Positions 39,248 through 47,272 of a stretch of DNA of 64,000 nt are shown one piece after another. Location of the stretch: positions 1-64,000 of the forward strand of contig JAWKTE010000012.1 in the NCBI GenBank assembly GCA_041401985.1, given 5' to 3'. Position 1 is the stretch's first letter; every line of letters begins with the position of its first letter. The translations under genes and the position numbers were made by a program. This DNA is from JACKHA01 sp041401985. Its GTDB lineage: Bacteria > Planctomycetota > Phycisphaerae > Phycisphaerales > UBA1924. The notes beneath the pieces were generated by a model that did no database searches, was not told where the DNA came from, and worked only from the letters and a program-made list of their open reading frames with translations.

Positions 39248-40332
39248 TGCTCGGCCCTCGCGCCTTGACACCGATCGGCCTGGACATCGGACGCCACGCC
39301 ATCAAGGCCGTCCAGTGCGCCGGCTCATCCCGCACGCCCCGAGTGGTCGCGTCGCTCACACTCCCCCGCATCGCCGCGACGCCGGGGCTGGGTGTCGCAG
39401 AGGCCGCCCGCCTCGGCGATGTGCTCTGGCGTCACGGATTCCAGGGGCGGGCCGCGATCGTCGGCGTGCCAGAGTCGATGCTGCTGGCCTCGACGATCGA
39501 GATCCCCCCGCCCTCGGCCGGGGCCCCGCTGGCCCAGATCGCCGCCGGCGAACTCGCTCGCCTGCACGGGGCCGACCCGGCCGGGCTCGAAACCGACTTC
39601 TGGGTGCTGCCTCCCACCGGCCCAAAGGGCCAGCGCCACGAGGCGATCGTCGTCGGCGTCCGCTCGGCGGAACTGCTGGCCCTGCTCGAGCCCCTCCAGT
39701 CCGCCGACGGCGCGGGCCTGATCGTCCGCGCCGTCGACGCCGGCCCCTGCGCCCGCGCCCGCGCGAGCCTGCTCTGCCCGCCCACCGACGCCGCGTACGC
39801 CGTGCTCGACCTGGGCTGGACCGCCTCGCGCCTCTCGGTCGTCCACAACGCACAACTGGTCTACGACCGCACCCTCCCCGACGCGGGCCTGGCCCACCTC
39901 GAACGCCGCCTCGAGCAGGAGTGCGCCCTCCGCCCCGACGACGTCCAGGCCGTGCTCCGCGCCGGCCCCGACGGCCCCGCACGCCGCATCTCCGGCTCGT
40001 GGGCCGCCACCGTCGCCGCACATGCGACCACCTGCGCCACCGAGGTGGCCGAGTCGCTCCGCTACCTCGCCCTGCACCGGGGCGTGGAACGCCCCAAGGC
40101 CGTGCTGCTCACGGGTGGCGGGGGCGAGTGCGTGCCCTTCGTGGCCAGCCTCACCGAAGAACTCCAGGGCACGACACCGCTGTCGCTCGCCGCCCGGCTC
40201 GGAGCCCGATCGAACGCCACGGGCGACGGCGCACCCGAACCGTCGCGCGCGGCACTCGCCGGCGCGCTTGGCCTCACGCTCTGGGGCTCCAACGCCGGCG
40301 TTCGCTCCGGCTCCAGGAGGCGGGCCGCATGA
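39247..40332 (+). CDS. pilM: PilM-like actin-fold pilus assembly protein
   Basis: 361 residues with the PilM/ActF layout: phosphate-1 region IGLDIGRHAIKAVQ, then AYAVLDLGWTASRLSVVHN, then LLTGGGGECVPFVASL. PilM is cytoplasmic, binds nucleotide and the N-terminus of PilN, and links the ATPase to the PilNO ring. Sequence identity to classical PilM looks low, so the name is based on fold motifs and gene order. ATG 39247 overlaps the pilC stop; the 3' end overlaps pilN by ATGA. Confidence 0.85.
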   Translation: MLGPRALTPIGLDIGRHAIKAVQCAGSSRTPRVVASLTLPRIAATPGLGVAEAARLGDVLWRHGFQGRAAIVGVPESMLLASTIEIPPPSAGAPLAQIAAGELARLHGADPAGLETDFWVLPPTGPKGQRHEAIVVGVRSAELLALLEPLQSADGAGLIVRAVDAGPCARARASLLCPPTDAAYAVLDLGWTASRLSVVHNAQLVYDRTLPDAGLAHLERRLEQECALRPDDVQAVLRAGPDGPARRISGSWAATVAAHATTCATEVAESLRYLALHRGVERPKAVLLTGGGGECVPFVASLTEELQGTTPLSLAARLGARSNATGDGAPEPSRAALAGALGLTLWGSNAGVRSGSRRRAA

Positions 40333-41009
40333 AGCACGCCATCAACCTCATCCCGGCTTCGATCCTCGACCGACGCGCCCGACGCAGCCGCCTCCGCCTG
40401 TGGATCGCCGTCGACGCCGCGGCCCTGGCGATCGCCGCCGCCGCCTGGCTCTCGGCCCGCCCGCAGGCCGACGGGCTGATCACGCGTCTCCAGTCCGAGC
40501 ACCTCGACGCCGGCGCACGCCTCGCCGTCGAGCAGGCCAATCTCGCCCGGACACGCGCGGCCCTCAACGACGCCCTCCAGCGTGAGGCCACCGCTCGACG
40601 CATCGGCGCCCGCCCGGACTTCTCGGGCCTGCTGCTCGTCGTGGGCGAGCGCCTCGACCCTCGCGCCACGCTCGAGCAGGTCCTCATCGCGCCCGCCAAC
40701 GCCCAGGCCCCCGACTCCGACCCGTCCGGTCGTCCCAGCGCCCGCGCCACGGGCCAGCCCGGCGCCAGCCAGATCCCCTCGTACGCCTCCGAGGACACCC
40801 AGTACCAACTGCTCATCAACGGCGTCGCGGTCTCCGCCGGCGTCGTCAACCGCCTCGTCCTGCAACTCGACGAGACCGGCTACTTCTCGCACGTCACGCT
40901 CAACTCCACCGGCCCACGCCCCGTCGGCGACATCCACGCCGTCCAGTTCCGCATCACCGGCACCCTCGGCGTCGGGCGCGTCGCCGCCGCACCGGAGGAC
41001 AAGCCATGA
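40329..41009 (+). CDS. pilN: PilN-like inner membrane protein
   Basis: 226 residues. The N-terminal KHAINLIPASILDRRARR resembles the INLLP motif by which PilN binds PilM. One membrane helix (LWIAVDAAALAIAAAAWLSA) is followed by a coiled coil and a C-terminal ferredoxin-like domain (YQLLINGVAVSAGVVNRLVL). Gene order pilM-pilN-pilO supports the call. The coding ends overlap both neighbours by four bases. Confidence 0.85.
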   Translation: MKHAINLIPASILDRRARRSRLRLWIAVDAAALAIAAAAWLSARPQADGLITRLQSEHLDAGARLAVEQANLARTRAALNDALQREATARRIGARPDFSGLLLVVGERLDPRATLEQVLIAPANAQAPDSDPSGRPSARATGQPGASQIPSYASEDTQYQLLINGVAVSAGVVNRLVLQLDETGYFSHVTLNSTGPRPVGDIHAVQFRITGTLGVGRVAAAPEDKP

Positions 41010-41572
41010 CCAGCGCCTGGCGGACATGGCGGGAAGACGCCGGCGGTGTCGGCGTGCTGCTGGCCCTCGCGGCCGGGGCGTATTTCCTCGTGCTCGTGCC
41101 GCGCCAATCGACCCACGAGCAGGCCCAGACCATCCGCGACCAGACCGACCTGGTGTTGAGCCAGGTCGCGATGACCGGCACGCAGCGCCGCTTGGCCGAG
41201 CAGGAACTGGGCGCCGTCGCGACCGGCACCGGCGACGACGCCCCGCTCCGCCCCGCCTCGGAGTTCAACCACCTGCTCGCCCGCCTGAACGACGCCGCCG
41301 TCCGCTCGGAGATCACGCTCGACAAGATCATGCCCGGCTCGGTCGATCTCACACCCGAACTCACACGCCGCCGCATCAGCCTCGCGGGCCAGGGGAGTTA
41401 TCCGGCCTGCGTGACGCTCCTGCGGACCATCCGAGACGAGTTCCCGGACGTCGTGGTCGTCGCGGTGTCCGCGACGCGTGGGGGGCCTGACACGGGTGGG
41501 CGGGCCATGGTGTCGCTCGAGCTTGCCTGGCACGCGCAACCCTCGCCCGTTGCCAACTCGCCGGCGCAATAG
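41006..41572 (+). CDS. pilO: PilO-like inner membrane protein
   Basis: 188 residues. A single N-terminal membrane helix (GVGVLLALAAGAYFLVLVP) is followed by a coiled coil and a C-terminal ferredoxin-like domain (RRRISLAGQGSYPACVTLLRTIRDE). It should heterodimerise with PilN in the periplasm. It is assigned mainly by position and topology; direct PilO similarity is weak. The start overlaps pilN by ATGA. Confidence 0.8.
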   Translation: MTSAWRTWREDAGGVGVLLALAAGAYFLVLVPRQSTHEQAQTIRDQTDLVLSQVAMTGTQRRLAEQELGAVATGTGDDAPLRPASEFNHLLARLNDAAVRSEITLDKIMPGSVDLTPELTRRRISLAGQGSYPACVTLLRTIRDEFPDVVVVAVSATRGGPDTGGRAMVSLELAWHAQPSPVANSPAQ

Positions 41573-41612
41573 GCTGGCACGCATCCGCTTCGGATTCGAC
41601 CCTTGCGGTGCG

Positions 41613-42137
41613 ATGCGGATCACCCCCAAGCACATGGCGTACGCGAGCGTTCTGGGACTGGGCGCGGTCGCGCTGGCGCTCGACTCGGCGTTCCCGCCGG
41701 CCGGAGCCTCGGCCGCCACACCCCCGCCCACCATCCCCGTCGGCGTCGCGACGCCCGGCGCCTCGCCCGCCGCCCAGGCCCGCCCCGACGCCGGCCTGGC
41801 CCCGCTGGCCGATCGCCTCGCCCAGATGAACGCCATGTACGGCACCGAGGGCCAGCCCGCCCGCGACGTGTTCGCGGTCGACGAGCAGGCCTGGGGCATC
41901 CAGACCGAACTGGTCGCCCCGGCCCCGCAGCCCGTGGCCGACGCCCGGAACTTCAACCTCATGGCCATCATCGTGAACCGCACCGAGAGCGTCGCGGTGG
42001 TCAACGGCACGATGGTCAGCGTGGGCGACTTCGTCGCCGGAACCGGGTATCAGGTCACCGACATCTCGCCCCGCCGCGTCATGCTCGAACGCGACGGCAG
42101 CACCGTCGTGCTGTCCTGGGACCCGAACCGCAACTGA
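41613..42137 (+). CDS. PilP/GspC-like periplasmic pilus protein
   Basis: 174 residues. A signal-anchor (YASVLGLGAVALALDSAF) and a Pro/Ala-rich linker lead to a C-terminal HR-like beta domain: FNLMAIIVNRTESVAVVNGTMVSVGDFV, then VTDISPRRVMLERDGSTVVLSW. Such domains in PilP and GspC link the inner-membrane ring to the secretin. Which of the two names fits cannot be told. The ATG 41613 start lies 40 bases after pilO and has no clear Shine-Dalgarno. Confidence 0.75.
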   Translation: MRITPKHMAYASVLGLGAVALALDSAFPPAGASAATPPPTIPVGVATPGASPAAQARPDAGLAPLADRLAQMNAMYGTEGQPARDVFAVDEQAWGIQTELVAPAPQPVADARNFNLMAIIVNRTESVAVVNGTMVSVGDFVAGTGYQVTDISPRRVMLERDGSTVVLSWDPNRN

Positions 42138-42343
42138 CCGCTGACACGCGCCAGGCGGACCAGCAGGCAGCGAACGCGGAGCGGCGCGCTTCTCGGACGC
42201 GGGTGTTCCCCATATCCCCCGACGAACCCCCGGAACCCTCAAGGCACCGCCTCCCACGCCCGATCTTGCTCGTGGTCAGTCCCCGGTCGAGCGGCTCCGT
42301 GTACCGCAGACCAATCGCCACGGTCGCAAGCGAGGTCAACACC

Positions 42344-42808
42344 ATGGTCCGCAAGGCACGCGCGTTCAGCCTGGTCGAACTGGTCATCGTCGTCGTGATC
42401 CTCGGGATCATCGCCGCCATCGCCATCCCCCGCATGAGCCGCGGCGCCCAGGGCGCCGTCGAGTCCCGCCTCAAGTCGGACCTGGCCGTGCTCCGCAGCG
42501 CCATCAACCTCTACGCCGCCGAGCACAACGGCACCTTCCCCACCGCCGGCACCATCGCCGCCCAGCTCACCGGTTACACCGACATCGACGGCACAACCAA
42601 CGCGACCAAGACCGGCGCGTTCATCTATGGCCCGTACATCGAAGCGATCCCGACCCTCTCCGTCGGCACCACCAAGGGCCGCAGCGCCATCGGAACCGCC
42701 GACGGCCCCACCATCGCCTGGATCTACGACGCCGCCGCCGGCACCATCACCGCCAACATCCCCGTCGGCGAGCTCGACTCCGCCGGCACGCCCTACGCCG
42801 CGTATTGA
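42344..42808 (+). CDS. Type IV pilin (probable major subunit)
   Basis: 154 residues. The leader MVRKARA is followed by FSLVELVIVVVILGIIAAIAIPRM, the class III prepilin N-helix with Glu at +5. The residue before the cleavage site is Ala rather than the usual Gly. A globular domain (LKSDLAVLRSAINLYAAEHNGTFP) resembles GspG/PilA-type pilins common in planctomycetes. It is preceded by a 206-base spacer and followed by a terminator, consistent with separate strong expression of a major subunit. Start ATG 42344 with GAGGT 8 bases upstream. Confidence 0.9.
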   Translation: MVRKARAFSLVELVIVVVILGIIAAIAIPRMSRGAQGAVESRLKSDLAVLRSAINLYAAEHNGTFPTAGTIAAQLTGYTDIDGTTNATKTGAFIYGPYIEAIPTLSVGTTKGRSAIGTADGPTIAWIYDAAAGTITANIPVGELDSAGTPYAAY

Positions 42809-42865
42809 AGATTTGATCGCCCTGCTGGGGCCTCCGCGCTGTCCGCGGACAAGTCAGGAACGCCA

Positions 42866-42902
42866 CGGCCCCGGCGCCTCACCGCCCGGGGCCGCTTTGT
42901 TT
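42866..42902 (+). terminator. Rho-independent terminator after the major pilin gene
   Basis: A perfect 9-base stem CGGCCCCGG (42866-42874) and CCGGGGCCG (42886-42894) with an 11-base loop is followed by CTTTGTTT. It separates the abundant-pilin gene from the minor pilin genes. Confidence 0.82.
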
Positions 42903-42954
42903 CCACCTCGGGCTGGCACTCCCCGCGTCCACCCTCCCGCCGGAACCACCGCCC

Positions 42955-43425
42955 ATGCACAGGCGCCGCCCGGGCTTCTCGCTGATGGAACTGGTCACCG
43001 TCGTGGCCATCATGGCCATCATGGCCGCCATCGCCATGCCCCGCATGGCCGAGGCCGCCGCCCGGCGCGACCTCGACGCCGCCGCCCAGCGCCTCGTCGC
43101 CGACCTCCGCCACGCCCAGCAGCACGCCCTGGCCTCCAGCACCAACATCAGCGTCACCTTCAACACCGACTCGGACGGCTACACCGTCGACGCCCCGGAC
43201 CCCATCTCCGGCGCAGCGTCCTACACCGTCGACCTCGCCGTCGCCTCCGGCCGCGCCGACCTCCGCGCCTCCACCCTCGCCGGCGGCGTCGCCACCTTCG
43301 ACGCCAACGGCCTTGCGACCACCACCGGCGTGATCGAGTTCGGCGTTGGGCGATACCGGCGCAGCGTCACGATCACCGACGGCTCGCTCGCGATCGACCT
43401 GTCCGACATCACCTACGCCCCGTAA
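42955..43425 (+). CDS. GspH/FimT-type minor pseudopilin
   Basis: 156 residues. Prepilin leader MHRRRPG, then FSLMELVTVVAIMAIMAAIAMPRM, with Gly at -1 and Glu at +5. The following RRDLDAAAQRLVADLRHAQQHALASSTNISVTF is the GspH/FimT signature. It is a minor component that initiates or tips the pilus or pseudopilus. It leads a run of four minor-subunit genes with short gaps or overlaps. Confidence 0.9.
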   Translation: MHRRRPGFSLMELVTVVAIMAIMAAIAMPRMAEAAARRDLDAAAQRLVADLRHAQQHALASSTNISVTFNTDSDGYTVDAPDPISGAASYTVDLAVASGRADLRASTLAGGVATFDANGLATTTGVIEFGVGRYRRSVTITDGSLAIDLSDITYAP

Positions 43426-43437
43426 GCCGGAGCGCCC

Positions 43438-43968
43438 GTGCCCGACGCCCGCGCCATCTCGACCGCCCGCTCCCCACGCCGCCCCCGGCGCGCCCTGACC
43501 ATGGTCGAGATGGTCGTGGCCCTGGCCATCACCTCCATCATCATCGGCGCCGCCACGTCCATCATGTTCGTCGCCAGCCGCGCCCTGCCCGATCCCTCCG
43601 ACCCCGTCGTGCTCGCCACCGACGCCGCCTCGGCCCTGGCGGTCTTCGAGGCCGAGGCCCAGTGCGCCACCCGCGCCAACTTCGTCGGAACCACCCTTCG
43701 CGTGGCCATCCCCGACCGCGATGGCGACCTGGCCGAGGAACTCATCACCTACCGCTGGAGCGGCACCCCCGGCGACCCCTTCGAACGCGTGATCGACGGC
43801 GAGACCATCACCCTCGTGCCCAACGTCCGCAACGCCGTCTTCGCCTGGACCGCCCCGCGCGGCGACGCCGACCGCGTCGGCGTGCTCTACATCACCCTCA
43901 CCCTCGACCGCGGCTTGCTGGTCTACTCCACCGTCCGACTCATCAACGAGCCGGAGAACACCCTGTGA
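43438..43968 (+). CDS. GspJ-like minor pseudopilin
   Basis: 176 residues from GTG 43438. A long basic leader (19 residues) ends in Ala, followed by LTMVEMVVALAITSIIIGAA with Glu at +5. The C-terminal beta-rich region (DLAEELITYRWSGTPGDPFERV) is like GspJ/PilW proteins. Its stop overlaps the next start by GTGA. Confidence 0.8.
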   Translation: MPDARAISTARSPRRPRRALTMVEMVVALAITSIIIGAATSIMFVASRALPDPSDPVVLATDAASALAVFEAEAQCATRANFVGTTLRVAIPDRDGDLAEELITYRWSGTPGDPFERVIDGETITLVPNVRNAVFAWTAPRGDADRVGVLYITLTLDRGLLVYSTVRLINEPENTL

Positions 43969-44543
43969 GCCGCCGCCTCCCATCTCGGACGCCGCGGACC
44001 CGCCACGCCCTCGCCCTGGTCGAGGTCGTCGTCTCCGTCGCCATCCTCGGCGGCCTCATGGGCGCGGTCATGACCGCCGTCGGCGCCGCCGCGCTGACCC
44101 GCACCACCGCCATCGAACGCTCCCAGGGCGCCGCACTCGCCGAGTCGCTCACCAGCGAGATCCTCGCCACGTTGTACGACAACCCCGCCGAGCCGCCCCC
44201 CGCACTCGTCACGGGCGTGCTGAACATCCTCGGCACGGTCGTCAACGTCGTCTCACCCGGCGGCACACTCTCTCGCAGCGGGTTCGACGCCATCGACGAC
44301 TTCGACGGCTGGCGCTGCTCGCCGCCGCTTGACCGCAACGGCGGCATCATGGTCAACTTCGAGGGCTGGGCCCGCGCCGTCGACGTCGAACTCGTCTCCC
44401 CCAACGACCCCGGCGGCGCCGCAGTCGGCACCGACCAGGGCCTCAAGCGCATCACCGTCACCGTCACGCGCAACGGGCGCGAAGTCGCCCGCGTCGTCAC
44501 CCTCCGCTCCCGCGCCTGGGAGGAGGCCCTCGATGCCCGCTGA
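43965..44543 (+). CDS. GspI/PilV-like minor pseudopilin
   Basis: 192 residues from GTG 43965, coupled to the upstream gene by GTGA. A 15-residue basic leader ends in Ala, then LALVEVVVSVAILGGLMGAV with Glu at +5. The C-terminal half contains ITVTVTRNGREVARVVTLRS, typical of GspI/PilV-like minor pilins. The 3' end overlaps the next gene by 11 bases, and AGGAGG inside it serves as that gene's ribosome-binding site. Confidence 0.82.
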   Translation: MSRRLPSRTPRTRHALALVEVVVSVAILGGLMGAVMTAVGAAALTRTTAIERSQGAALAESLTSEILATLYDNPAEPPPALVTGVLNILGTVVNVVSPGGTLSRSGFDAIDDFDGWRCSPPLDRNGGIMVNFEGWARAVDVELVSPNDPGGAAVGTDQGLKRITVTVTRNGREVARVVTLRSRAWEEALDAR

Positions 44544-45951
44544 CGCGCACGATCCGGCTCGCCCGCACCACCCCTCCCCCGCGTGCGGGGGAGGTGCCCG
44601 CAAGGCTCTGCGCCGCGGGCGGAGGGGGCGGTTGCGCCCGTCATCCACGAAGCCCCGCCGCGCCTCCGTCTACGTCCTCGTCCTGGCCACCGCCGCCATC
44701 GCCACCGCCGCCGGCCTGGGCGGCATCCTCGTCCAGCGCACCCGCCTCCGCGCCGCATCCACCAACGCCGACATCGACGCCGCCCGCCTCGCCGCCGCCT
44801 CCGGCCTCGAGTACGCGCTGGCCCGCATCGACGCCGACCCCAACTGGCGCACCACCCTTGGCGCCGGCTCCTGGCTCGACGCGGCCCCCCTCGGCAACGC
44901 CACACTCCGCGTCAACTGCATCGACCCCGCCAGCCTCGCCAAAGCCGCGCCCCCCGGCCAGTCCCACGGCCTCTCCGCCCAGGGCATGCAACTGGCCCAG
45001 AGCGGTTCCACGCCCCTCGACGACTCCGACCCCACCAGCCCCATCATCCTCCAGTCCATCGGCGAGGCCGGCGACGCCTGCCAGGTCTTCGAGGCATGCA
45101 TCGAGTTCGACCGGTTCCCGATGGGCGTGCTCAACTGCGCCGCCTACGCCGGCGTCTTCGCCTACACCGAACTCACCACCCTCACCGCCAACGCACCGGT
45201 CCACTCCGCCGGCAGCATGAACGCCCTGGTCGCCAACGTCAACGCCGATGCCGAGGCCGTCGGCTCCATCACCGGCCTCACCTACGCCCGCGCCAGCAAC
45301 TCCTCCGCCACCCCGCGCACCGCCCCCGGCACAGACCTGGTCGCGACCTGGGCCGCCCTGGGCACCACGATCCCCAGCGGAGTCTACCCGGCCAACACGA
45401 TCCAGCGCGGCGTGCTGGCCCGGGGCGTCGCCTTCGGCTCCTACACCAACACCACCTCCGACGTGTTCGTCATCAACGCCGCGGGCGCGACGATCACGAT
45501 CCAGAACGTCCGCGTCTACGGCACACTTGTCATCCTCAACGCCGCGTCCGTCGTCGTCGCGTCTTCGGTCCGCTTCGACCCCGTCACGCCCGGCTACCCG
45601 AGCCTGATCGTCCAGGGCCCGATCCGCATGCAGGTCTCGACCACGGCCCTGAGCGAGTCGACCAACAACACCAACTACAACCCCACCGGCGCCCCCTACG
45701 CGGGCGTCACCGACAACGACAAGGCCGACACCTACGCCTCCGGCTTCTCCGGCATCGTCTTCGCCACCGACGACATCACGATCGAGAACAACCTCACCAT
45801 GACCGGCACGCTCGTCACGCTCGACACCCTCACCGTCCGCAAGCCGCTGACCATCACCCACGACCCGAACGTGCTGACCGCCGCGGCCCCGGGCTTCTAC
45901 ACCATCATCCCCCGCCTGGCCGACGCCGGCGTCGAACGCGTCTCCCGCTGA
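44533..45951 (+). CDS. PilX/GspK-like minor pilin with a beta-helical C-terminal region
   Basis: 472 residues from ATG 44533 (AGGAGG at 44521-44526). The first 35 residues are encoded by a palindromic repeat. Next comes a membrane helix (SVYVLVLATAAIATAAGLGGILV) without Glu at +5, then NADIDAARLAAASGLEYALARI, the PilX N-terminal signature. The remaining 330 residues are Ala/Thr/Asn/Val-rich and look like a repetitive beta-solenoid, similar in flavour to polymer-forming bactofilin-like domains (GVLARGVAFGSYTNTTSDVF; TITIQNVRVYGTLVILNAAS). It probably caps the pilus or pseudopilus. TTG 44632 after the repeat is an alternative start. Confidence 0.8.
   Translation: MPADAHDPARPHHPSPACGGGARKALRRGRRGRLRPSSTKPRRASVYVLVLATAAIATAAGLGGILVQRTRLRAASTNADIDAARLAAASGLEYALARIDADPNWRTTLGAGSWLDAAPLGNATLRVNCIDPASLAKAAPPGQSHGLSAQGMQLAQSGSTPLDDSDPTSPIILQSIGEAGDACQVFEACIEFDRFPMGVLNCAAYAGVFAYTELTTLTANAPVHSAGSMNALVANVNADAEAVGSITGLTYARASNSSATPRTAPGTDLVATWAALGTTIPSGVYPANTIQRGVLARGVAFGSYTNTTSDVFVINAAGATITIQNVRVYGTLVILNAASVVVASSVRFDPVTPGYPSLIVQGPIRMQVSTTALSESTNNTNYNPTGAPYAGVTDNDKADTYASGFSGIVFATDDITIENNLTMTGTLVTLDTLTVRKPLTITHDPNVLTAAAPGFYTIIPRLADAGVERVSR
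44570..44633 (+). repeat. Palindromic element inside the coding start of the GspK-like gene
   Basis: The stem CCTCCCCCGC (44573-44582) pairs with GCGGGGGAGG (44585-44594) around GT, followed by a GC-rich tail. It encodes residues about 13-34 of the GspK-like protein, upstream of the membrane helix. The look is that of an extragenic palindrome that has entered a reading frame. Confidence 0.65.
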
Positions 45952-45966
45952 TCGCACCCAGCCCAC

Positions 45967-46156
45967 ACCACCCCGCGCGCGAGCCGGGGCGTCCCCGCCC
46001 CGGACCCCACACCACACCACCCCGCGCGCCGACTGGCCGGGGCGTCCACCCCGGACCCCAAACCCACCACCCCGCGCGAGCCGGGGCGTCCCCGCCCCGG
46101 TCCCCAAATCCACCACCCCGCGCGCGAGCTGGGGCGTCCCCGCCCCGGACCCCAAC
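45967..46156. repeat. Four tandem GC-rich palindromic units
   Basis: Four copies of a unit of about 45-50 bases: CACCACCCCGCGCG, then GAGCCGGGGCGTCCCCGCCC, then CGGACCCC. Each has the hairpin CCGGGGCG/CGCCCCGG. Copies differ by small substitutions and spacer length. They fill the space after the pilus cluster and belong to the same family as 5370-5490 and 58380-58575. Confidence 0.85.
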
Positions 46157-46190
46157 CCGCACCACCCTCCGCCGCCTTCGGCCAAGAAGA

Positions 46191-46307
46191 GACTCACCGC
46201 AGAGTCGCAGAGGACGCTGAGGAAGGCAATGAAAGAGTCGGGTTCGGGTTCGGAACCCCTCTTCGTTCCTGCCTTCCTCTGCGCCCTCTGCGACTCTGCG
46301 GTGAGTC
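46191..46307. repeat. Long inverted repeat with 38-base arms
   Basis: The left arm 46191-46228 (GACTCACCGCAGAGTCGCAG at its outer end) and the right arm 46270-46307 are complementary with only two mismatches, around a 41-base centre. The CACCGCAGAGTCGCAGAGG class is a recurring intergenic element in environmental bacteria. It lies 36 bases downstream of oxyR and may end transcription from both sides. Confidence 0.88.
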
Positions 46308-46343
46308 CCTTCGCCTTGCTCGATTCGCGCAGTCGCAAGAGAG

Positions 46344-47237
46344 TCACGCCACCGCCTCGCCCAGCAACCCCGCGAACCGCCGCGCCAGCCTCGACCTCGA
46401 CCGCCCCACCCGCCACGCCAGCGCGATGTCCCGCGTTGGCGCCCGCGAGCGGAACTCCACATACGCCCGCTCCGGGCTCCGGTCGTGCCCCGCCACCATC
46501 GCCGGCACGATCGACACGCCCAGTCCCAGGCGCACGAACTCCAGCAGCGTGTCGATCTGCGTCATGCGGCACGTAATCGTCCGCCCCAGCCGCTTGGCCG
46601 CGCAGAAGTCCCCGATCTGCCGGCCCAGACAGTGCATCTCGTGCAGCGTCACCGTCGGCAGGTCGCGCAGGTCCCCCAGCCCGACGCCGCCGCCCTCGCG
46701 CAGCGGGTGACCCGCCGGCACCACCACCAGCATCGCCTCCCGCCCCACCACTTCGAGTTCAACGACCTGGCTCTCGATCGGCGTGCTCATCACCGCCACG
46801 TCCAGTTCGTTGTCCGCCAGCGCCTCGACCAGGTTCTGCGTCAGGTCCTCGCGCACCGCGATCTCGCAGCCGGGCGACTCGCGCCGCAGGTGGGCCACGA
46901 CGCCCGGCAGCAGGTAGGGCGCCATCGTCGGGATCGCCCCCACCGCCAGCCGCCCGCCGCCCGCCTCCAGTTCAGTCCGCAGCCGCTCCCCCAGCGCCCG
47001 CGCCTCGCCCACCAGCCGCCTCGCCCGCGGCAGCAGCGCCCGCCCCGCCTCCGTCAGCGCCACCCCCCGCCCCAGCCGGTCCAGCAGCACCACCCCCAGT
47101 TCCTCCTCCAGCCGCAGCATCTGCTGGCTCAGAGAGGGCTGGGCAATCCCCAAACGCCGGGCCGCCTTGCCGATCCCCCCGGCCTCGGCGACCGCGATGA
47201 ACGACTCCAGGCGACGCAGATCGGGCGACTGATCCAT
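46344..47237 (-). CDS. oxyR: OxyR-type LysR-family peroxide regulator
   Basis: 297 residues. The N-terminal winged helix-turn-helix (LESFIAVAEAGGIGKAARRL; QPSLSQQMLRLEEELGVVLL) is followed by the LysR effector domain. HEMHCLGRQIGDFC places cysteines at 203 and 212, nine apart as for C199 and C208 of E. coli OxyR, so peroxide-driven disulfide switching is likely. It is divergent from katA. The ATG 47237 start lies 6 bases after a TAGACT box that is part of a palindrome, suggesting autoregulation. TTG 47243 is a less likely start. Confidence 0.92.
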   Translation of the reverse strand: MDQSPDLRRLESFIAVAEAGGIGKAARRLGIAQPSLSQQMLRLEEELGVVLLDRLGRGVALTEAGRALLPRARRLVGEARALGERLRTELEAGGGRLAVGAIPTMAPYLLPGVVAHLRRESPGCEIAVREDLTQNLVEALADNELDVAVMSTPIESQVVELEVVGREAMLVVVPAGHPLREGGGVGLGDLRDLPTVTLHEMHCLGRQIGDFCAAKRLGRTITCRMTQIDTLLEFVRLGLGVSIVPAMVAGHDRSPERAYVEFRSRAPTRDIALAWRVGRSRSRLARRFAGLLGEAVA

Positions 47238-47252
47238 AGGCAAAGTCTATGG
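47234..47252. promoter_or_regulatory. Palindromic OxyR-type operator between oxyR and katA
   Basis: The palindrome CCATAG-N7-CTATGG (arms 47234-47239 and 47247-47252) contains ATAG-N7-CTAT, the half-site pair known for OxyR binding and conforming to the LysR T-N11-A rule. It covers the oxyR start codon and -10 box, and lies about 20 bases upstream of the katA -35 element. The second half-site pair of the full OxyR consensus is not clear. Confidence 0.75.
47244..47249 (-). promoter_or_regulatory. Putative -10 box TAGACT of oxyR
   Basis: On the minus strand TAGACT lies 6 bases before the oxyR ATG and shares bases with the operator palindrome, so bound OxyR would block its own promoter. Confidence 0.5.
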
Positions 47253-47272
47253 CTCGAAGTCCAATCGTACCA

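Noticed and set aside
45967..46156. Possible CRISPR array
   Set aside because: The units abut with little or no spacer, differ in length, and are themselves palindromic. There are no cas genes in the window.
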